Part shown: positions 1-10,565 of the stretch, one piece after another
Position numbering within the stretch: position 1 is the first letter of the stretch
Layout of the letters: each line of letters starts with the position of its first letter
NCBI GenBank assembly: GCA_030549175.1
Contig: JAUKUA010000007.1
Span: forward strand, 2,976,001 to 3,040,000
Length of the DNA stretch: 64,000 nucleotides
Direction of reading: 5' to 3'
DNA from: Lasiosphaeris hirsuta
Lineage: Eukaryota; Ascomycota; Sordariomycetes; Sordariales; Lasiosphaeriaceae
Notes under the pieces: model-generated
The model's database searches: none
Told to the model about the DNA's origin: nothing
The model's input: only the letters and a program-made list of their open reading frames with translations
Position numbers and translations under genes: made by a program

Positions 1-822
1 ATCTCTCATTTCCGATCTCTAGCTGTGGTTATTTAGGTCTTCTGTGGAGATTGAGCGTGTTTGATGGCCGGCTGGGGGGCGATTGTTTTGAGCTGTTTAG
101 GATTGTTTTGGGCTTGACCGCTTTGCTGACCATTTTTTGCGGGGATGTTACTCTGTTGAGGTTTCTATTTTGAATTCAGCGGGTGGAGATTTAGTGACGT
201 GCAGCAAGCTGAATCCAACTTGAATCGCACTTCCATGCCAGCTGCCAAACTTCCCCTCCTGTATGTAACCCCTCTCTGTTCGGTTTAAGGGTCCCAGCTA
301 CCCTCACGCGATTGAGTTAAGTGTGGCGCCCTTGGCTATCCTGGCCCTTCCCGTGGAAAACACCTCAACGGCGCTAGTATAGTCAATATTAGTTATCATT
401 ACTATTATCGTCGCATGAATTCTGTTAAGCCCAGATCTCGGTCGAGCCGTTGTTGTCTCTGTATTCCACACGGCACGATCCGGAATTGCAGATCTGGCGT
501 GTCGGACACCCTGTGGACACTCCTGCGCTGTGGATCAGCAAACCCCTTGACCCAAGGGCCAAGACTCGGCCGCTAGGCCCGGAGGGCCAAGACAACCTAA
601 GGAGCGGGCTGAGTCTATTTTAATCACGGGCACATTCCGCATAGTGTTCAATCACAGCGCCCACACAGGACACAGCGCACAGAGTACACTACTCGACAAG
701 GCATGCAGAGGCATGGACTCAGGCAACACCCGACACGGCCAGAAAAGAGGAGACGCAATACAACTGGGTCTTGCCTTGGTGCCGGCAGCCTTCACGTTGT
801 ACGGCATGCCCGCTCGGTATTG

Positions 823-840
823 CCCCCCCCCCCCCCCCCC
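823..840. repeat. C18 homopolymer
   Basis: Eighteen uninterrupted C residues in non-coding DNA. It is one of several C or G tracts of 12 nt or more in the window. Confidence 0.95.
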
Positions 841-965
841 TCGGGGTAACCCTCTCCTTTCCAGGAATCGAGAAAGCCGGGAATCCAAGAACCCAGGAAT
901 GAATCGCAGGCTTACACATCATCTGCTCCTGCCGTCGGATCTTGCTGACAGCACCTAGACCTGGC

Positions 966-989
966 CGAGGACGAGGACGAGGACGAGGA
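966..989. repeat. GAGGAC hexanucleotide repeat
   Basis: About four tandem GAGGAC units. No convincing open frame uses them, so they are read as a simple repeat. Confidence 0.85.
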
Positions 990-1108
990 ATGCAAGGGGG
1001 TGACGACCCTTTTCTGGGCCCTGTCGCTCTCCAGTGACGTTCGAAGGGCTGAGGCTTGTGGGGGCACGAGACACACGAGACGGAAGAGCCCCCAGAGACC
1101 CAAACACG

Positions 1109-1144
1109 GGCCATGAGATGGGCCATGAGATGGGCCATGAGATG
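1109..1144. repeat. Three exact tandem copies of a 12-nt unit
   Basis: GGCCATGAGATG occurs three times head to tail at 1109-1120, 1121-1132 and 1133-1144. It lies about 0.9 kb upstream of the first gene and matches nothing I recognise. Confidence 0.95.
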
Positions 1145-2004
1145 AAGCCACGAAGCGACCCACGAGGAAGCCGCCAATTTAGGAACGGCATCATTCTGGA
1201 AGATGGGCTCGCAAGGGAGGCAAGCCGCCGACGGGCCTAGCAAGACCAAGCAGAACCAGCAATCGCGCAACTTGGCGCAAGACGGGCAGAAATGGCAGAA
1301 AAGAGCCAAGCCGGCGTCTACTTGAAGCGACCAAGCGATCTAAATCTGACGAGGCATTATTAGACGCGATGTGACTTGTAACCGCATGCGCCCGCAATTG
1401 GCTGGGTGAGCGCTTGCGCCTGCGGTGTGCAGCAGGATTGCACAGGGCATGGCACAGGGATGCCGCAGACAACATGAGTGTGCTGGCCAATTCGAATGGC
1501 CCATTTGGTCTGGTCACTCGCGGCCACGGCCAACTGTTGCCGGACATCTAGCCAACCAACGGACGCCCTGCAGCAATGCTGCGAGCCTTCGTCCTACCAC
1601 AGCTCGTCCGACTACTCCACCCTCGCGTCTAATGTCGTTTCCCGGTGCTGCATGGCACATTAGCCCCCTTGGGCCCCCCTACCCCGGCCTCTCCCTTGAA
1701 CGGGCTAAACCCCTCTCACATCCCTGGCGCTTCCCACCAAGCAATGTTTCTCGACTGCCCTCTAGCCGCCAGCCCGCCGGCCTCTTCCCCATCGCCTTGT
1801 TCGTCTTATATAGCCGAACATTTCCTCCTCGGCAGTGGCCTCCTCGATCGCACCCACACTTTATCCAGGTTGCTTTAATATCGCTATCGGCTACCTGAAA
1901 GGTCGTTCCCCTGCCCCCTATTCGAGCCGGCTTCGGGGGGACCCCTCACACCACTTACAGAAACCCACCCGCCCCGGGCTCACCGCCGGCCGTCCACTCC
2001 GGAG

Positions 2005-3750
2005 ATGTCGGCGCCGTCCCCCACAAGCCCCCCCAAGAGACCAAGGCTGTCTCTCCAGATCAAGGCCATCGCAAGTGGCCCCACTGGCCGAACCTCGAGG
2101 ACACTCGCCGCCGCCGTCGACGTAAAGTCGCCCACGGCATTCAATACACTCTCCAATGTCTATGCTACCGCCGTCGACCGGTCAACCCCGGTCCAAGATA
2201 AGCCCCCGATGACTGTCTTGAGCGGTGGCAAGCCGTCGCTGCGTCTCCAGACACAGGACAGCGGGAGCACAAAGGATCGCCGCGCCCATACCCCTTACCT
2301 AGGCCCCTATCTCGACACCCCACTGACGGCGCAACCCATGTCCCCGGCCGCAACCATGGCGACAAGGGAGGTTTGCTTCCCTAGCTCCATGACTGCGACG
2401 CCGCCGATGTCTGCCCAGGAACAAAAAGGTTCCCAAGTCTTCACATTCGAGACTTCAGCTGTCTCCACACCCACCCATGCGTCCCGGTCCTTACACACAC
2501 CGCATTCTGCCAGACGGCGGACAACGATGCCTGTCAACCTGGCCGGCCTGCCATACACTCATCCGCGCAGCCTGCGCAGCATCCTCCGTAATTCGCCCCT
2601 ACCACCCCTGAGTACGAGGTCACCGGAATCCCCGCGGAGGCAGTCGGTCCGGCTCCAGGAAAAAGCGGCTCGTCGAGTGGCCTACAACAGCCCGTTGTGC
2701 CAGACCATCACAACGAGCAAGTACGTCAAGTCGCATATCGACCTCCTGACCGACGACAGCACTCCTACAACACCATCGGCCGATAACGAAGATGTGCTGG
2801 ACCAGACAATGGCGTACACGGGCAATGAGACGCGTGATGGCGGCCAGACACCAGGCCCCTTTGAGGAGATGCGCCGCCGTATGGCTGGCCTGAATGCCTC
2901 GACGCCTGTCGCACTAACACCAGCGGCGAACGGGGGCATTCGAAAACGAGGCAAGAAGAAGGAAAAGAAGCGCCGCTGGGTGTGGACGATTGGCCAGGAG
3001 GATGAGGAAGGCGACGATATTGGCAGCCCGGCCTCAGTAGTGACTGTCATTGAGAGGCCGATGCCGATACCGGTGCCTGTGCCGAGGAAAGCAGTGTCAG
3101 TGCCCGTCATTGCGGCACCGAGGCCGAGGACGAGGATGCAGATGGCGAAGGTGGTCGCCGCGACTGCATTGCAAATACCGACCTCAACGCTGGCGTCAGT
3201 AGTCCCGGCCCCTGCGACGAAAGAGTTGGCACTGGTGTCAGCGCCGACGCTAGTCTCTGCTCCCGTTCCCGAGCCCACGCCATCCTTTGCCTCTCACATC
3301 TCCTCTACGCCCGAACCGCCAACCCCGGCAGTTGTGGAACCCCCTACACCAAGCCTGAGCGTGAACTCTTCAATTACGAGCATGAGCCACGACTCGGTGT
3401 TTGAAGCGTCGGGGGACGTGGAGATGTCAGATTCCAGCGACGCGAGCAGCGTATGGTCGGAGGCGGGAGAGGATCTGCACCCTCACCTTCATCAACGTTA
3501 TCAGCATCCAAAGTACCAGTACCAGTACCAGTACCAACCCCGAGAACAACACGTCGGACTAGGGGTTACGGTACCAGCCGCAGGGAAAATAATGGACATG
3601 GGACACGACATGACAGGAGGAGACGCGGGTGGGGATGTAGATATGGACTCGGAGACGCCAATCGTGACGGCAAGGCCTTTGATGTTCGGTGGACCGACGG
3701 AAGAGAGCCGAAACCATGGCTGGGCCCCGTGGATCGTCTCATCCAGTTGA
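2005..3750 (+). CDS. Conserved disordered Sordariomycete protein, possibly nuclear
   Basis: Single-exon frame of 581 aa, starting at the first ATG (MSAPSPTSPPKRPRLSLQIK). It has no enzymatic domain. The first third is Pro/Ser/Thr-rich with a basic KRPR cluster near residue 11. Residues about 185-240 carry conserved-looking motifs (YTHPRSLRSILRNSPLPP, RRQSVRLQEKAARRV, YNSPLCQTI), and TMAYTGNETRDGGQTPGPFE followed by EEMRRRMAG lies near 270-295. A basic patch (RKRGKKKEKKRRW) is followed by WTIGQEDEEG. The C-terminal half is low-complexity Pro/Ala/Val/Ser with an acidic-serine patch and a QY repeat. Similar Sordariomycete proteins sometimes carry the label glucan 4-alpha-glucosidase, but nothing here resembles a glycoside hydrolase. 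A nuclear or chromatin role is inferred from the basic motifs only. Codon quality and the absence of stops make the gene itself secure. Confidence 0.85.
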   Translation: MSAPSPTSPPKRPRLSLQIKAIASGPTGRTSRTLAAAVDVKSPTAFNTLSNVYATAVDRSTPVQDKPPMTVLSGGKPSLRLQTQDSGSTKDRRAHTPYLGPYLDTPLTAQPMSPAATMATREVCFPSSMTATPPMSAQEQKGSQVFTFETSAVSTPTHASRSLHTPHSARRRTTMPVNLAGLPYTHPRSLRSILRNSPLPPLSTRSPESPRRQSVRLQEKAARRVAYNSPLCQTITTSKYVKSHIDLLTDDSTPTTPSADNEDVLDQTMAYTGNETRDGGQTPGPFEEMRRRMAGLNASTPVALTPAANGGIRKRGKKKEKKRRWVWTIGQEDEEGDDIGSPASVVTVIERPMPIPVPVPRKAVSVPVIAAPRPRTRMQMAKVVAATALQIPTSTLASVVPAPATKELALVSAPTLVSAPVPEPTPSFASHISSTPEPPTPAVVEPPTPSLSVNSSITSMSHDSVFEASGDVEMSDSSDASSVWSEAGEDLHPHLHQRYQHPKYQYQYQYQPREQHVGLGVTVPAAGKIMDMGHDMTGGDAGGDVDMDSETPIVTARPLMFGGPTEESRNHGWAPWIVSSS

Positions 3751-5208
3751 CGGTTGCTGCCCCTGTCGGTGGTTGGTGTTGGACTATGGCTGGGTTCGAA
3801 CACACTTGTCTAAGGGGCGCAACAAATACAAAATTTCATGGTTAACGTCATTTCGAGGCGGATGGCGTAAAATTGACGGATGGGGTCGGAGGGAATTGGG
3901 CATTCAAGCATCTATTTGATACCTGGGGGGCATACTTAACTGGAATGGGGGTATTGGATGTAATGTTAGTCACCTTTGTATACTTGGTCTGAGATGAATT
4001 TATGACTGGGATGGGTATTGGGGATACGGATATCAGGGGAAAATATAACAAACAATTTTACATATACAAACATACAGCGTTCGGCCTCTGGCAGTCGGAA
4101 CAGAGCAGCAACATGGTTTCTGCCCTTTGAAATGTCCACATTCAGCCCAACACCCAAGAGCGACAGAAGAAAGGCGGCTCCAAGGTGCCAAATGATGCCC
4201 CCTAATACTACTGGAACAAGGCCACATGTCCGGGCAATAGATCTTACTCTGCAACTCACTGTAAGGCTCGTGATCAGGTTGAGACCAGGAGGGGAACTCG
4301 GTGGGGATATTGAGTGTATGTATGCATGGTGTTTACCCACGTCTGACCCCAACTTCTTTGGCTGCGTGCTTCAGAGCTGAATGATATAGTACCAAAATAC
4401 TCCAAGCAAGGATCCAAATATATCAACAAGTTTCCCATAGCTGTGCTCAGATCTACGGCAACACCCGCATAGTGAGGTATCACACGAACCGCTGGCTAAT
4501 GGAGGATTGTATCAGGGTGGTCACTACTGCGAAACAGGGTACCACTGGAGACAAACGTCATAGCCCTGCAAGCGTGCTATAAATTTCATTGTTTCGGAGT
4601 AAACACCCCGCAGCAGGCGCACACCGCACACCCACGGTGGGGAGGTGGGGGGAGTACATCGACGTCATACATTTTCCCCTATTCAACGCCTGCCTGCAAA
4701 CAAGTCGTGACGGTCTGTCCTCTACCACCAAGGAAAATAAAACAAAACCGATTCGCTCCATTCCAATTCCGCCCGCCCTGGACCACCCATGCGAGCGATG
4801 CTGCCCCAGCAGAGCAGTTCTGTGGCCGATCACACTGTAGCCACGCCGTAGCGTCTCCCAGTATCTCCCCCAGCTCCTTTCTTTGACTGGCACTCGCACC
4901 TCGCCTAGTGGCTGGTAGCGTCGGCCAAGACACATCGAGATGCCTCCTACGTAATCCCGCACAGCAGCGACTGTTTTCCAAGCTGTTGCCCAACCTCTAG
5001 TATAGCTAGATCCCACGGCGGATCATTGCTTTACTACCCTCTACTCCCTCGTCACATATTCGTAACGTGAATCTATCTTTCACCCAGCGTGAGCTCCCAC
5101 CGCCTTGTCAGAGAATCCCCCCATCGCGGCAGACTTGCACCTGCCGCTGATGACCCCCTTTCTCTAAGTCCCATCACCAATTTTTACCTGAGCCTCACCT
5201 CCGTAATA
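3751..5208. other. Spacer before the MUG190-type gene
   Basis: Open frames of 60 to 150 codons occur on both strands (for example 3966-4352 minus and 4558-5016 minus), but none shows a domain or a clean start and splice pattern. The segment from about 4700 to 5208 is rich in C and T and is probably the promoter and leader of the gene starting at 5209. Confidence 0.6.
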
Positions 5209-8200
5209 ATGAGCAGCCCAGACAACAGGACCTACCCCTCGGGGCAGCCCTATTCGGGGACTAACCGCATCCCCAATATCAAGCAGTTCATGCAGGGGCT
5301 CGACCGCGACAAGAAGCATCGCGACGCAAAAATCGATGCTGGCCAGGAGGGCCAAGTCGGAGGTGGGCCGAACGGCAGGCTGAACGGCGGGCTGAATGGC
5401 GAAGCTAGGGACCACGTTCCGGCCCAGAAGCCCGGCAAGAGTCGTCGTGTTATCCGTGATCCTGTCACGGGAAACGATGTCGAGATCGAAGACATTAGCT
5501 CTCAGCACCTGAAAGCCGCGGAGCAGCCAATGGTATGCCCAAGACGCCTCATCATATCGCCCAATCTCTCATAGCAGGAACTGACCCCAAGGTACTAGCT
5601 CACTATCCCTAATGTGAACCTCGGCAAGAACAGCACCGTCAGGACCGATGCTCATCAGTCAGGCGAGGAATACCGCGTCGCACAGGATGTGACGGCCCCG
5701 CCCGACCCTATTGCAGCCGGAGCCACGAGCGACGTGCCGATCCATGGCGAGGCGACGAATGTCCTCTTTCACCCTACACCGTCCGTCAGCTACGAGCCCA
5801 TGTTCGAGGCTGTCGAGGCCCGCGCCAATGTCCTCTGCCTTGCCGTCCTCTTCGCCATCATCTTCATCGGCAAGATGCTTGGTGGAAGTCTGTGGGGGCT
5901 GATCCCCCTTGCCGCCTGTGTTTCGTCCGTTGTCTTTTTGTGGATGAAGGACCTGATCAAACAAGGCCGTGAACTCGAATGGACGAGCGAGCAGAAGCGC
6001 GGAGAGACCGCGGTCGTGAACCTGATCCCCGAGTCTGTCGAGTGGCTCAACACGGCCCTTGGCCTGATATGGGGCTTGATCAACCCCGAAATGTTTGGTG
6101 CCGTTGCCGACACCTTGGAGGTGAGTCTTTGCCCACATCATCAGGCGAACGAGTTTGGCTCACAATGTGAACAGGATGTGATGCAAGCCAGTGTCCCAGG
6201 CGTGGTTGAAAATGTCAAAGTCAATGACATCTCACAGGGGAGCAACCCCCTGCGGGTACTGAGCTTGAGGGCTTTGCCGGACAGCCAGGTCCAGGACCTC
6301 AAAGACGAGATCCGCAAGCAAGACGAGAAAGTCAAGGATCCCCAAGAGCTGGCTGCCGACGAAGAAGGCGGCGACTTCTACAATCTTGAGGCAACCATCG
6401 CATATCATTCATTGCCGTCGTCCAATAATGTCTCTTCCAAGGCCAAGAACATGGGCATGCAGCTGATCTTCTACCTGGGTATCAAAGGCTTTTTCGGTGT
6501 TCCGTTCCCCATCTGGGTTGAATTGAACAGACTGGTCGCGACGGCCAGGATCAGAATCGCCTTGGCACCAAACCCCCCTTTCATCAAGACCCTCAGCTTC
6601 ACACTCATGGGCCTTCCAAAGGTCGAGGCAAGCTGCATACCCCTTATTGAGAAGGGAGCAAACATCCTCAATCTCCCCGTCATCTCCAACTTTGTCAACT
6701 GGGCCATTGCTACTGCTGCCAATATGTACGTCGCGCCCAAGTCGATGACACTTGACATTGGCAAAATGCTCCAGGGAGACGATATCAAAAAGGAGACACA
6801 GGCACTCGGCATCCTCTTCATCCGAATCCACAAAGCGACGGGGCTCAGCAAACAGGATCGCCGTGGGAGCAACGGTGGAGGTTCCGACCCCTATATTTGT
6901 GTCGCGTTCTCGAAGTTTGGGAAGCCTCAGTATTGCACTCGGGTGATCCAGGACGATCTAAACCCCGTCTTCTCCGAGTCCTGTGCACTGTTAGTCACCT
7001 CGGACATTATTAAGGCTGATGAGCAGCTGTCGCTGGAGCTCTGGGATAGTGACCGATCCTCGGCCGACGATGTTGTCGGTAAGGTTGAGCTTAGTATTCA
7101 AAAGTTGATTCAACATCCTGGCAGGATGTTCCCTCAAGTTTCTCAACTCAGGGGCGTCAAGGCTGAGAGCAGCATGCCCGGCGAGCTCCACTGGGAGGTC
7201 GGATTCTTCGGCAAGACTCAGTTCAGGAAGGCCCTGCGGACTGACGGCAAAGACCCCAACCTGCCCAAGGAACTCCGCGATAAGAAGGAACTTCAGGACG
7301 AAAAGGGCAGCCTGGAGAACTCGGAAGAAGATGACGTGGTGCACACCCCGCCTGACCCGTTGTGGCCGAGTGGAATCCTCAGCGTCATTGTCCATCAGAT
7401 TGTCAACCTGGAGCTGCAGAATGTCAAGGGCTCCAACGGCAAGCGCAAGGGTAAAGAGTATGAGCCGGCTCGGCCTGAGGCTGGCGAAATCAAGGAGGAG
7501 CAGGGAAAGTCACTTCCGAGCTCCTACTGCACCATTCTGCTCAACGATGAGCTGGTCTACAAGACGCGGACCAAGGTCGTTTCGTCCAAGCCCATTTTCG
7601 AGGCAGGTACGGAACGATTCATCCGCGACTGGCGGTCATCCATCGTTACGGTGACAGTCCGGGATTCTCGCAACCGACAGCATGATCCCATCATCGGCGT
7701 AGTTCCGCTGAAGCTCTCGGACGTCCTACAAACCAGCAGCCAGTGCACTCGGTGGTACCCCCTAGACGGGGGCATCGGGTTTGGCCGTATTAGAATAAGC
7801 CTCCTCTTCCGCTCCGTCGATCTGAGGCTGCCGCCCCCACAGCTCGGCTTTGGTGAAATTGGTACGTTTGAGTTCCTCTCGGACAAGATCACCACGGCTG
7901 GCTATGCTCCGACAAACAAGACAAAAATCAAGCTGCGTACTGGTGGTAGCTCCGCTGTAGTGAAGCCGGAGGTCTGCGCCAAATCCGAGAATGGAGATGG
8001 CCTCTCCTGGGATGTGAGTGGGAACGAAAAGAGTCAGAAAATCCGTTTGCCGGTACGCTTCCGATACCGTTCGCCCGTGTTTTTTGAGTTTCATCCCACG
8101 GGCAAGCGACACGCCGATACTTTCGCGGCTATCTGGCTGCAGGATCTTGTTGACAACGAGCCAAAAGAGTTTGACCTGCCCATCTGGCGCTGCAACAACG

Positions 8201-9110
8201 GCATGCGGCTCTCGCAAAACTATATTACCGAAAACAATGTGAGCACAGTTCCCGATCTCAACATTGAAGAGATTGGTCGCTTGCGCTTCCATGGCCGATT
8301 CAAGCCGGGTACCGATCGCGACCACCTCAAGTTTATCAGCGATAATGATTCGCGGGAGACTATTGAGAGTTGGGAGGCCTGCTTTGGCGAGGGCGTCCGC
8401 GCCGAACACGTCACCCAAGACGTGCCGCCTCTGGTCCAGAAGCTGCACGAACAGAGCTTGACAAGCGGCCGTGACGTCCTGGCTCAGGCCCCAGAGGAAG
8501 ACAAGGAGAAGTGGCTGGCCAAGGACGGCACCGATTGGAGTGCGGCGTTTGGGCGCGACCCAAAGGATATGCTGAGCGAGCATCGAGCCAGCAGCGACGA
8601 GTCAATGGATCCTTCGGGGTATGACGATGGCGGCGAGATGGAAGAGTCGGACACGGAAGACTCGAACCCTGACCTGGGAGTCACAGATGCCACGACTGAG
8701 AACAGCGACTTGAGTATCTACGGGGCTAATGGTCACGCTAATGATCACGCCAATGGTTATGCAAGCGCCAGCGCCAACGGATCCGCGGGACAGCCATCGG
8801 TTGACGCTGCCAGCCAGGTCAGTGCGGCGAGCAAGTCAAGCAGTAGCAAGAACCCGATCAAGCAGTACAAGGAGTATCGCAGCCGAAGCAGAGATTTGCA
8901 TCGGCAGCACCGTGGCCTCATGCAGTGGTATGATACATTGTCATATTCTGGCATCTCTAGAGGGACCAAATTAACTGACGCTTTTTGCTTTGCAGGAAAC
9001 CGATTCGCAATGTGCAGTTTGCCAAGGATGAGACCTTATTTGCCGCGCGCAGACTCACGAAGGTTGGGAGCCTGAACGGGCGGACGCCCGATGTTGAGAC
9101 GGAGGTGTGA
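5209..9110 (+). CDS. mug190: MUG190-type SMP/C2-domain lipid-transfer protein of ER contact sites
   Basis: Exons 5209-5532, 5599-6120, 6175-8927 and 8996-9110 give 1237 aa. A hydrophobic hairpin lies near residues 179-220 (LAVLFAIIFIGKMLGG and LIPLAACVSSVVFLWM). It is followed by an SMP-type lipid-binding region (about 230-475: ESVEWLNTALGLIWGLINPE, then IKGFFGVPFPIWVELNRLVA) and two C2 domains (about 495-620, with GGGSDPYICV and DDLNPVFSE; about 685-800). This is the extended-synaptotagmin/tricalbin plan. The family tethers ER to other membranes and moves lipids; that role is inferred by homology. The tail has an acidic stretch and an NGHAN-type low-complexity segment. The last exon restores QWKPIRNVQFAKDETLFAARR. 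A nearer ATG at 5089 exists in frame, but 5209 fits the family better. The second intron is 54 nt with no stop, so its retention would only add 18 residues. Confidence 0.92.
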
Positions 9111-9676
9111 TGGGATGGAAAGGGGCTGAGATTTGTCATGACCTGAGATAAGTGCGCTATGAGGGACGCTGTTTTCCTTGGTCTTGGTGTTGTGTTGCAT
9201 CTCGGAATAGTTGATCAGGCGGACGGAGTGAAAAGCATGGACTGTAGTGCCAATTTTTGTAAATCATGAATCAATTCAGCATTTCTAAAGAAAAGTACGA
9301 AGTCACTTGGGATTTCTTTCTTTTCTTTTTTTTTTTCTGCAAGGGAGCTGGTGCAAGCTGCACGGACCACATGTTCCTGCGCCCGTGGAGCAAGGTAACC
9401 TTGATTGTCAGTAAGCAAGCAACGTCACGATTACCTCCTGTATTCGTAACTAGCCCGCCGAGCGCCCGAGCCTAGACGCGTTTGTTGATCGAGTCAACCT
9501 CAAACTTGTGTTAGGCTCACAGAAACCATCAATTTCATTGCCTACAGCCAGCCTTGTACAAACCTCCCAACAAAACTCCCCGCTGCTCAGGCTTCATCCG
9601 GAACTCAAAACCCCCCATAACTATCCTAAAAACACCTGGTAATAACGCCCCAACACAACTGCAAAGAGGGTGAAAC
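9111..9676. other. Spacer between the MUG190-type gene and the small membrane ORF
   Basis: The 3' flank of the upstream gene followed by a short upstream region. It contains T-rich runs near 9320-9336 and no coding signal I can support. Confidence 0.6.
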
Positions 9677-9856
9677 ATGCGTTCACTTAACTACTCCCCT
9701 TACGCCCCCAGGCCGAGGCGGTCCGCCCAGCTCGTCGTCCTGTGGATGGTCGTCTTCATCGGCATTCTGGTCGCCACGTGGTACATCTCGACGCGACATA
9801 CCGAGGCGGCAGCAGAGTATGTCGACAAGTTGCTGCGGAAGAAGCTCCATGATTGA
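9677..9856 (+). CDS. Putative 59-residue single-pass membrane microprotein
   Basis: ATG at 9677 opens a 59-codon frame ending TGA at 9854-9856. The product begins MRSLNYSPYAPRPRRSAQL, has one strong transmembrane segment at about residues 18-38 (LVVLWMVVFIGILVATWYI), and ends in a charged amphipathic tail (EYVDKLLRKKLHD). Arg/Pro residues before the segment and an even base composition suggest a real protein rather than chance. It sits alone between a plus-strand gene ending at 9110 and a minus-strand gene ending at 10566, in its own roughly 1.4-kb interval. I do not recognise a family. The topology resembles small ER or mitochondrial inner-membrane subunits, but no function is assigned. Its size puts it below usual annotation cut-offs. 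Confidence 0.6.
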   Translation: MRSLNYSPYAPRPRRSAQLVVLWMVVFIGILVATWYISTRHTEAAAEYVDKLLRKKLHD

Positions 9857-10565
9857 TTGCCTCTTTGGGCTGTGAGTGTCAACGTGGACGATGATATAAG
9901 GGGTAATGGAATGGATGTGTGTATGTTTGGAAGAAGGGGGGGGGGGGGGGCGTTGTGGAGTTGTTGAGTGGATTGGTGCGCGGTATATGACTACGGTACC
10001 TGGGTATATACCAGCTGGGATATACAGGTACGACGGGGTTTTGCCTACAGCCTATTCCTGAGGCAGGCTGGGCAGAGGAAACGCAAGCATCAATATCATG
10101 GCTGTGTTGAAACCGGCAAAGCATGAGTTCACGACATGGCTATGAATTCTAACATCACAATACCATCGCGCCGTGCTCTATCATCATCAATTCGTGTAGG
10201 CCAATTCCTATCTTTCCGTCCGACTTTGGTCGCCCTCCTCCATGTGTGTCCCCCTGAGCCCATGCCTACCCCGGAGAGTCAACCCAGCCATGGCCCCCGA
10301 GATAATATGATACATCTGCTCCCTAAGGCATCCAGTTTGGACGTTTTCCATGGCCCGTCGCCCCCATGTAGTTAGGTAAAGTACCAAGGAAGGGGGCAAT
10401 TCGTTGCCTCATCTAAACAACTCTCCAAGAAACAAAACACCGCCCCAGACCGGAAACCAAGAAGCCCCGATCGATATGCATGATCACATCAACTAATCTG
10501 ACCACTCCTAGTACTTTCTATTCTTTAGCCTTCCTGTGCAGTATAATAATACTCACTGCCCTCCA
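9857..10565. other. Convergent spacer with G15 run
   Basis: Holds the 3' regions of the 9677 gene (+) and the HECT ligase gene (-). There is a G15 run at 9936-9950 and a loose inverted repeat around 9996-10030 (GTACCTG ... CAGGTAC arms with TATA). No gene is supported. Confidence 0.65.
9936..9950. repeat. G15 homopolymer
   Basis: Fifteen consecutive G residues about 80 bp after the stop codon of the small membrane ORF. Confidence 0.95.

Larger units (their letters stand above)
1..2004. other. Left-edge spacer and upstream region of the 2005 gene
   Basis: No gene can be supported here. Open frames of up to about 196 codons overlap on both strands between 640 and 1550, but they are proline-, serine- and arginine-rich, have no recognisable domain and run through simple repeats. 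The stretch holds a C18 run, a GAGGAC repeat and a three-copy 12-nt repeat, listed separately. From about 1660 the sequence is C/T-rich, as expected for the promoter and leader of the next gene. A leftward gene ending before position 1 cannot be excluded. Confidence 0.6.

Noticed and set aside
719..1309. 196-codon minus-strand frame
   Set aside because: Runs through a C18 run and tandem repeats, which produce its poly-Gly and HLMAHLMA sequence.
3966..4352. 128-codon minus-strand frame with a hydrophobic stretch
   Set aside because: One plausible helix, but no start context, no splice pattern and no family resemblance; it is probably 3' flank.
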